Notes under the pieces: model-generated
What the model was told of the DNA's origin: nothing
Databases searched by the model: none
What the model saw: the letters and a program-made list of their open reading frames with translations, nothing else
In this document: positions 22,193-33,143 of the stretch, one piece after another
Layout: every line of letters begins with the position of its first letter
How positions within the stretch are numbered: the first letter of the stretch is position 1
Assembly (NCBI GenBank): GCA_001931875.2
Contig: MSJH02000809.1
Span: 186,001-250,000 of the forward strand
Source of the DNA: Byssochlamys sp. IMV 00236
Lineage: Eukaryota; Ascomycota; Eurotiomycetes; Eurotiales; Thermoascaceae
Direction: 5' to 3'
DNA length: 64,000 nt
Translations under genes and position numbers: made by a program

Positions 22193-24349
22193 ATGGAACA
22201 TTCACCATCCATATCTCGAGCTTCCACGGAGGATCCTGACGACGAGCTCCCTGGCAAACGACCGTCTTTTGCAGGCTTCCCGCCCATCTTCGTTCTCCCA
22301 ACTCACCTCACTCTGGATGAATTGCATCAAGTCGAAGAGACGCTGGCAGACTGCCGCGCACCTCTGACATATGATGTCTCTGAGGCTAAATTGGTCTTAG
22401 GGAAGGTGAGCCAGAAGAAACGTGCAGCGCTGGAGTTGAGGTCGCGTGGTCTCTGGACGGAGGAAGTAAGCAACAGTACACCCAGTCCAGAACCGCCTGT
22501 TAAACGAAGACGGTTGGAAAGGGGAGTCGAAAAGCAGCTCAAGACACGCACAGAGGAATCTGAGGTGATCAACCTGGATACAGAATCAGAGAACGAAGTG
22601 GATGGCGAAACAAGTCGTCATGTCCCGACAAAGCATCTCAGAAAAGCGAAATCGCCATCTCCAGCAGCGGCTTCGACGACTTCATGCGCGACGACTTCTT
22701 CTTCTCTTGCCCTAGCTCCTGCGGGAGAGGTCAAGGTCGTCAAGCTCGAATGGTTCCATGAGTGCATGGAATCTAGGAAGTCGTTATCTCCAGATCCTTA
22801 TGTCGTCTATCGCGCTCGAGTCATCCCTCGTCCGGAGAACTTGATGGTCACTGCAGTCACCAGGTTTGACAGCCGTTCTGTAAGCTCGGCCTCTCCGAGT
22901 CCGACTAGGAGCAGCAAAGACACGGATGCAAAACGTATCCTGGATCGCGCAAGAGAAGATGCAGCGTCAAAGCCATCGCCATCTTTTATCAAACCGCATG
23001 TCGCGACTCGCCGATCAAGGGAGCGAGAGGACGGCCGTCAAAGTCAGTGGCAGCCCCCGAAGCTATATCGACAGACTACATCCGAACATGACGCGGCTGT
23101 TCCTCTACCACCTGCTCCGGACTGGGTCAAAAACAATATCACGTACGCTTGCATGCGGTCTGCACCGCTCCATCCGCCAAATGAGAGGTTCATGGAACAG
23201 CTCATCAAGATCCGCAGAGCGAGAGAGTTGACGCTGGATGAGATCGGCGTCCGGGCATACAGTACTTCAATCGCAGCCATAGCAGCCTATCCTTACGAGT
23301 TCCGAACTCCAATGGAGGTCCTCTCCCTCCCCGGCTGCGATACCAAAATTGCCAGTCTCTTCGCTGATTTCAAAGACAGTCCCGATGGCACTGTAGCCGC
23401 GGCGCGGGTACTCGATACAGATCCAGTCCTACGCACTCTCCACACATTCTATAACATCTGGGGAGTAGGCGCCAAAACAGCTCGCGATTTCTACTACCTG
23501 CGCGAATGGCGCGATTTAGACGACGTCATCGAGCACGGCTGGGACACGCTCTCGCGCGTGCAGCAGATCGGAGTCAAATACTACGATGAGTTCGGCCAAG
23601 GCATTCCGCGCGCTGAGGTTGAAGAAATCGGCCGCATTATCCATCGTCATGCGAACCGCGTCCGTCCAGGATGCGAATACGACGGCCGTGGAGTCGAATG
23701 CATCATCGTCGGCGGCTATCGTCGTGGCAAGGATGTCAGCGGCGACGTCGACCTCGTCCTCAGCCATCGCAACGAGACCGTAACGAAGAACCTGGTCGTT
23801 GATGTCGTCCGAAGTCTCGAGGAAGAAGGCTGGGTCACACACACCCTATCTCTACACATGACGACTTCCCATCGCGATCAACAAACCCTCCCTTTCCGCG
23901 GCGACGACCCTCCAGGCCAAACATTCGACACTCTCGATAAAGCCCTCGTCGTATGGCAAGATCCCCATTACGACGACAACGACAACGACCAGCATAACCC
24001 AAACACCGAAACCGAAACCGACCTACCACCCGAAGACCAAGCGCGTGCAAAACGACGCCGAAACCCGAACCCCCACCGTCGTGTCGACATCATCATCTCT
24101 CCCTGGCGGACCGTCGGCTGCGCCGTACTTGGCTGGTCTGGCGATACTACCTTCGAGCGCGACCTACGACGATACGCGAGGAAAGCGCACAGATGGAAGT
24201 TCGATTCGAGCGGTGTTCGGGAACGGACGTCTGGTGGACAGGTCATAGATCTTGAGCGTGGAGGCGCCACGTGGGAAGAGAGGGAGAAGTTGGTCATGGA
24301 AGGGTTGGGTGTGGGATGGAGACCGGCGACGGAGAGGTGTACGAGGTAG
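22193..24349 (+). CDS. pol4: X-family DNA polymerase (Pol4 / lambda-mu type)
   Basis: Single exon, 718 aa from ATG 22193 (the frame stays open upstream, but without an ATG). An N-terminal BRCT-like region (about residues 20-210) ends with VVKLEWFHECMESRKSLSP and is interrupted by a charged, disordered stretch. The polymerase core starts near residue 330: an 8-kDa-like domain, a helix-hairpin-helix GVGAKTARDFYY, then GYRRGKDVSGDVDLV with metal-binding Asp518 and Asp520. The third catalytic Asp is Asp632 in RRVDIII. Between them sits a long Asp/Asn/Gln-rich insertion. These gap-filling polymerases act in non-homologous end joining and base-excision repair in the nucleus. Confidence 0.9.
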   Translation: MEHSPSISRASTEDPDDELPGKRPSFAGFPPIFVLPTHLTLDELHQVEETLADCRAPLTYDVSEAKLVLGKVSQKKRAALELRSRGLWTEEVSNSTPSPEPPVKRRRLERGVEKQLKTRTEESEVINLDTESENEVDGETSRHVPTKHLRKAKSPSPAAASTTSCATTSSSLALAPAGEVKVVKLEWFHECMESRKSLSPDPYVVYRARVIPRPENLMVTAVTRFDSRSVSSASPSPTRSSKDTDAKRILDRAREDAASKPSPSFIKPHVATRRSREREDGRQSQWQPPKLYRQTTSEHDAAVPLPPAPDWVKNNITYACMRSAPLHPPNERFMEQLIKIRRARELTLDEIGVRAYSTSIAAIAAYPYEFRTPMEVLSLPGCDTKIASLFADFKDSPDGTVAAARVLDTDPVLRTLHTFYNIWGVGAKTARDFYYLREWRDLDDVIEHGWDTLSRVQQIGVKYYDEFGQGIPRAEVEEIGRIIHRHANRVRPGCEYDGRGVECIIVGGYRRGKDVSGDVDLVLSHRNETVTKNLVVDVVRSLEEEGWVTHTLSLHMTTSHRDQQTLPFRGDDPPGQTFDTLDKALVVWQDPHYDDNDNDQHNPNTETETDLPPEDQARAKRRRNPNPHRRVDIIISPWRTVGCAVLGWSGDTTFERDLRRYARKAHRWKFDSSGVRERTSGGQVIDLERGGATWEEREKLVMEGLGVGWRPATERCTR

Positions 24350-24890
24350 TTAACATAAGGTAAATATAGTTAACTAAGTATCGATTTAAGTAACTAGCAG
24401 TCTATAGATATTTGGGAGCGGATGTGTTGAAACAAGCTGGAGATATACCATAACTACCATACATATACACGCATTAAGCTATATCTATACCCCTTTTATC
24501 TACACCATTTTTTTCAGTCTATTCTTCAGTTTTCCATAGAGTAAGGATTCTGTTCATTTATCGAAACAACCGCTCGCTATCCCGTACATTGTATACATAC
24601 TAGGAGACTCATTAAGAACACTGAAAACTCATAGAAAACCGCTTTCGAATCCGAACTGATTCGAATCATCGGCAACAACCAAAACAACAAAAGGAGAAGA
24701 AGAAGAAGACGAAGAAGAAAAGAAAGATGGTGGTGAATGCCTAAGATTTTATTGCACATAAATAAATTTCCCCAAGCGCGCTTTCGACAAATAATAAGCA
24801 TACACTATCCCTCCTCCGATTTCACACTCTTCAAGAGTTGGTTTCCCGGTAAGAAAGAAAGAAAGAAAGTAAGTAAAAAGTGATCTGGAA
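24350..24890. other. Intergenic between convergent genes, 0.54 kb
   Basis: 3' flanks of the Pol4-like gene (+) and the flippase gene (-). A GAAA tetranucleotide run lies at about 24852-24869 and an AAG/AAC-rich stretch at 24680-24727. Confidence 0.55.
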
Positions 24891-27800
24891 TCATATGCCC
24901 GGTCTTGAACTGGCCATTTCGCCGTAGCGTCCTCGGGCTCTCGTAGTGTCGTAAGCATTAACTACCCTCATCTGTCCACCTTCGTCGGCCTGACTGAAAG
25001 CATAGCCACGCTGTTTGCGCATGCGCTGTACCTGTCGGACTTTCCTGATGGCCTTCTGGAACTGCTCCATCCGCGGGCGGTAATCTTGAACGTTATATTT
25101 CTGGATCTCTTGAACGTGATGGTATGCTTGGGGATAGTACATCCGCTTGGCATACTTCCAGGCGAAATCACGAAGGAGGCAAAGAGGAGGGAGCACCAGG
25201 GCCATTCCCCAAAATACAGGGGAGGTGAAAAGACGGGGAATGATACCGTGGTATTCGTTCGAGAAGCCGATAGCTGGAGCTGCGTAACCGTAAGCTGGAA
25301 GGAAGATCATCCAGATGACCATGGATCCAGGGATAGCGATGAAGGTGTATTTTGTCCAGATGTTTGTCACAAGCGCTGCTTTGCCAAGGACCGTGGCCAG
25401 AACAGCAGTGTAGAGTGCCGTACCCCACACCCAATGGCCGGCAACTTTGCCGTCATATTGCGGTAGGTCCCACAGGAAGAAGAGCTGCGACGCGATGTAG
25501 GCAATTAGGGAGTGGTAGAACCCGTTTGCAATCCAAGACCAGAAACTGTGCATCTTAAAGAAAACGCCTTTCTGTCCCAACTGGTAAAGCTGAGGATACC
25601 GATCCAATAGTCTGGCTGAAATGAACTGGTCGAAAATACCCATGGCGAATGGAGGAAGCACCGTGAAAAAGACGTTGTAGAAGGAGAGGGTCCATGATTC
25701 GTAAATGACTTCGCCGGAGAAGGCATTTTGAAAAGCATACTAAGACGAAGGGAATTAGCGGACTGGAAGAATCCGTAAGAGCAGAGAGCATAGCTTACCC
25801 AGAACTGCGTCATGTACAGAGCGATGTTTTTATAGAACGAATAAAGAATAACCTTGCTGATACGTTGATAACTCCAAGCACCATGAACAAGAAGTAGCTT
25901 TCGAAGGAACCGGAACTGAGCAATCGAGACATCGGCAGACCGGGCGGCTTGAAGACCTTCGACACCGCTGATACCGACTCCCACATGAGCGGCTTGGATC
26001 ATAGAGACATCGTTTGCACCATCACCAATGGCAAGAAGCAGGGATTTTAGATTCCGTTTGACAAGCTTGACGACAAGAGCTTTCTGCAATGGTGACACAC
26101 GGCTTGAGACACAGTCAGTAAGGGGATCCGAGAACATTCTTTTGAGAAGAGTATAACTTACCAACAAACAACCGCTTTACACACGATGGCCAGATCCAGG
26201 AAGAGCTTTTCCATGTCTTTCTCGAGCGCGAAAGTCAAGGATTTACCGTCGATGATAAGAGCAAGTGGTTCCACTTCACCACTACTGGCCTGGCTCTGAA
26301 CGGCTTGTATCTTCTTCGTCAAATTTTCTCGCGTCGCCTGAGCTGACTCTTCATTCACGATCAACAGCGTCATGTCCTCTGAGATAAGCTTGCAAGACAT
26401 TCCAATGTTGATTGCAGTCTCCTGTCTGTCGCCAGTCAAGACCCAGATCTTAATACCAGCCGTTTGCAACGTGTGGATGGTGTCAGGAACACCGTCCTGC
26501 AGTCTATCCTCAATAGCAGTCGCTCCCAGAAGATAAAAGTCTTTCTCAATGAGCTCTGACGCCTTATCAAGTTCTTCCGCACGGTTTCCGCTGACAGTAG
26601 TGGCAGCTTTGTCGAAGATCTGGTACCATTGCTGGAACTCGTCCTCTGGAACTTCTCGCATTGCCAAGCAAAGCGTCCGAAGACCCTCTGAAGCATACTC
26701 CTCCAGATGTTGCAAGGTAGCTTCAACGATTGGATTATCCGGGCCGAGACGCTCGAGAATGACGGTATCTGCACCTTTGCAATAAACTCGAATTTTGCCA
26801 TCCGGGCATCTGAAGATTGTCGACATCCTTTTCCTAGTTGAATTGAACTCACAAACTGCCAGCAGTTCGTACTCGTAATCTTGACCGTCCACCGTTATGA
26901 TAACTGACCGCGGTTTCCGATTCGTGAACTCGTACCCCAACATGACAGCACCTTCAACCAGTGCACCCTCATCGGGAGAGGCAGCTTGGTACTTGATTTT
27001 CCCGGGGTTCTTGTCATTTCTCTCAGGAATAACAGTGTGGCATGTTGCTAGAAGCGCCAAGAAATGATGGATGGCGTTCCGGGTCGGGTGCGATTTGAGA
27101 TTCTCCCGGAGCGTTTTGAAGTCATTAATGCCAACCTCGACTCCGTCTTCCACAGTGGCTCTTCTGTCTTCAGGGACTTCGTCCGCGTACTGGATACCGC
27201 CGATGCTACACTGCTTGAACTCCATCATGTTGCAAGTCAGTGTACCTGTCTTGTCGGAGAATATGTACTCGATCTGTCCTAGCTCCTCAACCAGAGATGA
27301 TGTCCTGCAAGTGGCCGGAGTGTCCGTCTTGTCGTAGTAAATATCGAGATCGGAGTTTATCAGAAATGCCTGGAAGTATTTGACAATCTCTATTGTCACG
27401 AAAAGAGAAATTGGGACGAGATTGGAGTACAGCACCCAATACGTGAAAATATCGGAGAAGAACTGCTTTACCACACTGGTAGAGCCATAATCGAGATACG
27501 CGAGTTGTCCTGGTTTGGCTGTTTTACGGATAACCAAATCTCCGACGGCACTGATGACACTGAGCGCAACCAAAATGAGGACAAGCATCAGAATCTGCAT
27601 GTTAACCATGCGCTCGACGGCCGTCCGCTTGATGGGGGTGGCAGTCGCATTTCTCATTAGCTTCGTCTCGTGACCAGTGAAGACAACGATGCCATGGACC
27701 CAGGGAGTATTCCGGAGGGTAGCACCTCGAAGCAGAAGCTGGTCCGGCGCCAGAGAGAGCTCCTTTTCGCCGCCTCCGGCCTGCATCGTCAACGTCGCCT

Positions 27801-29085
27801 CATAGGTGTACAGACTGCTGTTTGGCTGCTCAGACCTAACACGGCCACTCAACCTGCTTAGATCGCTGGGATTGACCAGGTGTGCAGTTTCGGGGATTGC
27901 CTGCTTGATTTTCAGATTTGTCTCCCCGTCCAGATTCGCAGTCTCAATATAACACAGACCCTCCGGCTCCGAACTTGCCAGCAGGACCAAGTCCGCAGGG
28001 AAAGGCTCCTCTGATTCCACACGCACAATGTCTCCAACGGCCACATCGATCCACTTCACCTCTTGAAATGTTGACCCTTTGAGGACTTTCGTCTTGGAGT
28101 AATTGAGGGACTTATCCGAGCTTTTCCGTTTGAAGTCCTCAACCAACTCCTTGATTGCTGACACTAAAAGCACAATCACCAACGGCCCAATAGTAGTATA
28201 TCGATTTGTTGGTGAAATATTCGGAATCTGTTGCAAGACGGCGGTAAACAGGAAAAACAGGTTGGCATATTTCGAGAACTGTTCGAAGAGGAATTTCGGT
28301 ATAAACGTGATGATGTTATATTTGGCAGTTGACACATGGTTGTCGACGTATTTGTTAGCAGCGTTAGCAGGGGGGTTATTGAGCAGGATAACCCGCGGTC
28401 CCAATGTCGAAGGGTCAGCTTTCCTCCGGCCAAAACCGAATTTGAAATCGCCCGCGCTATATCTCTTTCTCTCTTTACTTTGAGGCCCATCCTCTTCAGT
28501 CGCATCAACCCGCGCATTTCTTGCCCCAGCCTCCGTCAGAGGCAAATCCATCTCGGAGTATTCAGGGGCCATGCCAAGCATGTGCTTCGCCCTCCCCATG
28601 AGTCCACCACCCAGGCTAAGAATGCTGTTCCTTTCCTTTGCCCTTCTGACATGTTCCGCAGACGGGATATGATCGTCATCTCCCTCTAGATTGTAGTATC
28701 CGCGCCCAGAGCGATCATCTTCAAAGTCCTCAACATCGGAATACCGGTGATAATTGTCCAAGTCCGATGTCTGCGAGTAGGTCCTGGTGGCTGAGCCAGT
28801 CATGTACGAATCGTGCAAATGCGAATCATTCTGGGAAGCATATTGCGCCGAGGCCGCGTGAGCCGCTGAGCCAGGTGGCTGTCTTGCGCCGACGAAATCA
28901 TCGTAGGACACGGACGGTCGTGGCTGGCCTTGATCGGAGGCATCGATATTGAACTGGTGTAGCAAACGGTCATCATTCACCGGCGGTCGCTGGCCGCTAT
29001 TGTATATGGGCGTCGTCTCCTCCAGTAGCAGATCCTCATCGCGGCCAGCGGATGGATGGCTCCCCGGAGGCCTACCGCTGGCCAT
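24891..29085 (-). CDS. drs2: P4-ATPase phospholipid flippase, Drs2 type (Aspergillus DnfB)
   Basis: Exons in transcription order 29085-26162, 26102-25799 and 25739-24891; introns of 59 nt each; 1358 aa, the usual Drs2 size. The ATG at 29085 gives MASGRPPGS. The phosphorylated Asp611 sits in [15 protein letters not shown]; the hinge [19 protein letters not shown] spans the start of exon 2; the actuator motif appears as DGETNLK. N-terminal ~190 residues are disordered and acidic, and about ten membrane segments follow the usual P4 pattern. Drs2 moves phosphatidylserine from the lumenal to the cytosolic leaflet of the trans-Golgi for vesicle formation. Assignment to Drs2 rather than Dnf1/2 rests on length and N-terminal layout. 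Confidence 0.93.
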
Positions 29086-29954
29086 GGTGTTTCGGGCGGA
29101 CAAACACCCTGACTAGCTTAGACTTGCAGTCGAAGGGATGCCCGAGAGGCATTGAAATCGAAAACGAACGTAAAATAACAGCTCGCGGGGGAACGAGAGG
29201 AAGCGCGTCAAAGGAATAATTATCTGCGTGGTTGCGTCCAGAAGAAGGAGAACTGGTGGCTTAGCCCTGCGCTGTTCGACGGTTGACAGCTTTGACACGG
29301 GCGATGCTGGCGTAATAAACGTAAACCAATCGTTACCGGCCCGCGTATGGGGCTCGTATGGCCTGATACCAGCCCCTTCGACAACAGACGTCGCAGCCTC
29401 GACACAGCGACACACTCAGACACTGGCGGCAGTTGCTCACTGGTAATTGATGTTTAGAAGAGGGGTCGCTATCCTCAGTCTGGGTAAGACTCGTCTTGGA
29501 CTCATCAGACAAAAGGACCAGTGTGCCATGTATGAAAAGTCCGATACCAGACAATCTATCCGGAATGCTGGTCACAATAATACAGTCTTCCGGGGACACA
29601 ATATATACTAGGTTACGTTGAACGCATAAGAATCGAATTGAATTCCTGAACAGCGACGGCATTCACGATCTATCTGTTCTGCCTGGGCCGTGAGAAATTA
29701 GGTATAGGAGCACAAGTTACTCCGTCTTGCACTGTGGATAAGTTCCACGCGGCCGTTTTACCGCCAAGAGTTGATACGAGATTTATTTATAACGGCACTC
29801 CGCAATTTCTCCCACGTGCTGACGATTCTGACTATCTCGATAAGTCATCACTTCATTATTTCTGAATTCCTTCCTTTTTGAAGTCCGTTGAATGATTATG
29901 ATACATGGTTTTTCTTTTTGGAAACGAGACAAACCGCACACTACCGATCGACTG
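29086..29954. other. Intergenic, 0.87 kb
   Basis: Promoter region of the flippase (-) and 3' flank of rrp45 (-). No other feature recognised. Confidence 0.5.
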
Positions 29955-30941
29955 TCACCGATCGTTCTGCGCACTCGATTCAGCTCCACGATTCCTTTTG
30001 GCACGCTGAGCCATATCAGCCGCCAGAAGCTTCTCAATAGTTGCATTGATCTCTTTGACCTTTTGCAGCGCAAGAGATGACTTGACCACAATGTTCATCG
30101 CACTAACGGGGAAGCCGGATGACTTGGTCAAGGTGCAGATATCCCCAGTGTTGTTCAAAGCAATCACAATATCGCCCTCTGCTGCCTGTTCCTCTTTAAG
30201 GGTTGCATCCATGAGAAGCGACTTTCCCTCATTGAATGTATGGAAGGTAACTGTAAGCGGCTTGTGGGTGATGTTAAGCGGGACCGGGACACGCTCATCA
30301 ATGTCGTAAACGACAACCTGTCCATCTTTCACTACGGCATCAGGTCGACGGAAGTGCTGGAGGCCTGCCATGACAGCGATACAGGATGCATCGATCAGAT
30401 TGCCGTCGTAGTCAAGAACGTGTACGTCCGCACGGATGCTCCAGCAGCTGACTCCCTTCACAATGCAGAGAGATTCTGTGTCCAGAGCATTGGAGTGGCG
30501 GATAACTCTGTCAAGGATCCGCGTCACGTAGGGCTCGAGATCGATCTGACTGCATGGATATATTAGCACAATTCATATCTGTAGAGAACAATCCATTCCC
30601 GCACCGTCCGTTCTCCCATGCTGGAGAGCCCATAGCACTCAACTCGAGCGCGATGAGGAAGATGCCATCTGTCGGACGGTCATCGCGAGGTTTGCTCACC
30701 TCTGCAGAAATGCGGACAGCAACGCTGCCAGGAACAAGTCAGTAAAAATTCGGTTTTGCGTCCGGGAGTAGACTTACGTTGTCCGTCCTAGCCGCACCGT
30801 CACCAGCCCATATTCAGGACCAAAGGAGATGTGCAGAGGACGGAATTCGTCAAAACGACGTCCATCCAAGCGCACATCTTCCTGCAGCGCCTCAAGGATA
30901 AAATCGCGCTCCGCAATAGAGAGCGGCGCTTCTTTGGACAT
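29955..30941 (-). CDS. rrp45: Exosome core subunit Rrp45 (PM/Scl-75, RNase PH fold)
   Basis: Exons in transcription order 30941-30778, 30724-30605 and 30549-29955; 292 aa, close to yeast Rrp45. It starts MSKEAPLSIAERDFILEALQ, then DVRLDGRRFDEFRPLHISFG, the conserved opening of eukaryotic PH-ring exosome subunits. The joins read TTVAVRISAEVSKPR and GRQIDLEPYVTRIL. DTESLCIVKGVSCWSIRADV and DYDGNLIDASCIA match the second half of the RNase PH fold. It forms part of the six-subunit ring of the RNA exosome that degrades and trims RNA in nucleus and cytoplasm; the eukaryotic ring subunits are catalytically inactive. Confidence 0.93.
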
Positions 30942-31227
30942 GCTTGGAGAAAAAGCACTCGCGCGGAGGGGAGCTTGGCCCCAGCGCCGACTGAGCAAAG
31001 AGATCGCCTCGCGGAGGTTAGTAGAGAGAGCGATCTGGTTGGTTCGGTGAAATGTTTTTGCGAGGCGCGTAAAAAGGTCGAATATATGTACTAATCGGGT
31101 AGGCGGTAAGCCCTTCCCGTAAGGACGGCAGGTGACTTCACGGCGTTCCTGGACTGATCCTGAGCGTGATTATTACCAGAGAATACTTTCAGTGGTATCT
31201 TGCACAGTCGTTCTACAGTATCTCAAC
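30942..31227. promoter_or_regulatory. Bidirectional promoter region of rrp45 and cwc15
   Basis: Only 286 bp separates the two divergent start codons, so both transcripts must initiate within or next to this stretch. Both products act in RNA processing. No specific element was assigned. Confidence 0.6.
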
Positions 31228-32296
31228 ATGACTACAGGTATGTTACATGTCTTCAGCTATCTCGAATATATGCTCATCTGTTGCAGCACACAGACCCACG
31301 TTTGATCCGGTAAGACGCATTCTCGAACCCGACAGTGAACATTATGGCTTACGGAGCAATAGGCGCAAGGACGGGAGGCCCTGCGTGGGCCAGCATATCA
31401 CCAACGCCTGCTGCCTGCGTATATGCACTTGAAAGTTCGGTAGGTAGAGAGAAGGTCCCTTGAATCGTTACCATATCTTACATGTCCCTACAGGCAACCT
31501 GGACAAGGCACAGAAACCGAATCGGAAGTTCGAGACCTTCGTGCGGAGCTGCTGAAGGCAGAGGCTGCCCATTTTGCGAAGAAGAAGGGTATCAAGCCGG
31601 AAGATGATGTTACGGATACAGCTCCCGCAGTTAAGCGACAGCTCGAAGGTGCAGCTGCTGGAGGAGATACCGAAGAAGAGGATCCTGAAGCGAAACGGCG
31701 GCGAATATTAGAGGAAACACGAGCTATAGACGCTGATTCAGAGGCATCTGACAGCGATAGTAGTGAGGAGGAAAGGTGAGCCTCGGATCTATCTCTGTCT
31801 CACGTGAGCTAGACTGATAGCCCCAGTGATGAGGAAGATGAAGCCGCCGAACTCATGCGTGAGCTTGAAAAGATCAAGCGGGAGAGGCTCGAGCAGAAGG
31901 AAAAAGAGGTAAACACGACTTATCGGGCATGGACACTCAAAGTACCTACTGACCTTTCTCAAAAGGAACGCGAAAAAGCCGCCCAAGAAGAGGAGAAGCG
32001 GGAATACGAAATCGCTAGGGGTAATCCGCTCCTCAATCCCCAAGACTTCAACATAAAGCGGAGATGGGACGACGACGTTGTGTTCAAGAACCAGGCCCGT
32101 GGGACGGAAGACAAGAGGGACAAGGAATTCGTCAACGTAAGTGGTGTCAATCAGAACGCTAATTATGTCACTCGCTGATGTACCGCAGGATTTGCTACGA
32201 TCTGATTTCCACAAACGCTTCATGGTATGATACACATTCTTTCTTGTCCAATGTGTTTGCGGCTGACATCGATCACAGTCAAAATATGTACGATGA
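31228..32296 (+). CDS. cwc15: Spliceosomal protein Cwc15/Cwf15
   Basis: Eight exons: 31228-31237, 31287-31309, 31363-31439, 31494-31775, 31827-31908, 31966-32136, 32189-32224 and 32279-32296; total 699 nt, 232 aa, all in frame. Exons 1 and 2 (10 and 23 nt) give [11 protein letters not shown], the invariant Cwc15 start; exon 3 gives [20 protein letters not shown]. The middle is acidic, then a coiled coil ([17 protein letters not shown]). The end, [20 protein letters not shown] through [17 protein letters not shown], matches the family, including a last exon of only five codons plus stop. Cwc15 is part of the Prp19-associated core of the active spliceosome. Confidence 0.95.
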
Positions 32297-33143
32297 TACC
32301 ATACGGCACGCCATTTGCTGCTCATCCGGGCATACCGGCTCCGCTCACCGCTGTTGGGTGCTATGAAATCACGCAATTACCGAGCTTTGGATGTGCACGC
32401 CTCTGTTTACTGAAGTCCTGTGGGTTAATAGAGAGCCTCCCCATGCCAGACCTTGATGCATGCGAAGCGGCTTTCTCGGTGGTCACTTCATTGGGTGCGA
32501 TCAGCTATCGGAGAAGTTAAGTTAACCTCCGCTTTCTTCTCGGCCATTCTTAAAATTGTGCTGTCGCAAAATCGATAGTATCGAAAGTCAATGACACACT
32601 AGAGCTGAGGAGGACCAATCTAATCTAGTTGTTGTGGCTGTGGATTCGGTGGCTTGTGCGATAGCAGGTTTAGGCCGAGAACAGGGAACGGTGGGGTTTA
32701 GAACCCCCATCATTGTCATCATCAGATGCCGAAAAACACCGCAAGCTCATGCTGCTAATCCGTTTACGCAACCGCGCTGGGGCGAGCACGCTTCTAAAGC
32801 AAATTCTATAGACATAGCTCTGAATCTACCACTATAGCTTGGACTGCGCCACTCCTGGTGTGCTCATTGAGGCTTGACGGCTTGAGCAGAGCCCCTGAAT
32901 ACAATCAATGGTCAATGGAACGGTTCATGGATGGTTCAATTGTGGCGTGTAGAAGCCCCTCACGAGCTGAATCTACGTATGCAAGCTGGCTGCTGAATAA
33001 CGACGAAGCCCCTCCCCTGTTTTGAGTATTTAAAGCAGCCGAGTGTCCCTGTTGTTCTGTTCTCTTTTCATCTCTGTATCTCGAATCTAATCTTACAACC
33101 CCTTATCTACGATCCTTTCACAATCATTATCTGATCAATCACA
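32297..33143. other. Intergenic, 0.85 kb
   Basis: 3' flank of cwc15 and the upstream region of the Ddr48-like gene. The right-hand 250 bp contain the stress-element array described separately; no coding feature recognised. Confidence 0.55.
32892..33034 (+). promoter_or_regulatory. Four STRE (CCCCT) elements and a TATA box
   Basis: CCCCT occurs at 32892-32896, 32956-32960, 33009-33013 and 33014-33018; three of the four are preceded by AG or AAG. A TATTTAAA box follows at 33027-33034, 110 bp before the ATG at 33144. CCCCT is the stress-response element bound by Msn2/4-type C2H2 factors in yeast (MsnA in Aspergillus). The arrangement fits a stress-induced gene; binding is inferred. Confidence 0.55.

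Noticed and set aside
29086..29103. Six extra N-terminal codons on the flippase
   Set aside because: They would start at TTG; ATG 29085 is the first proper start.
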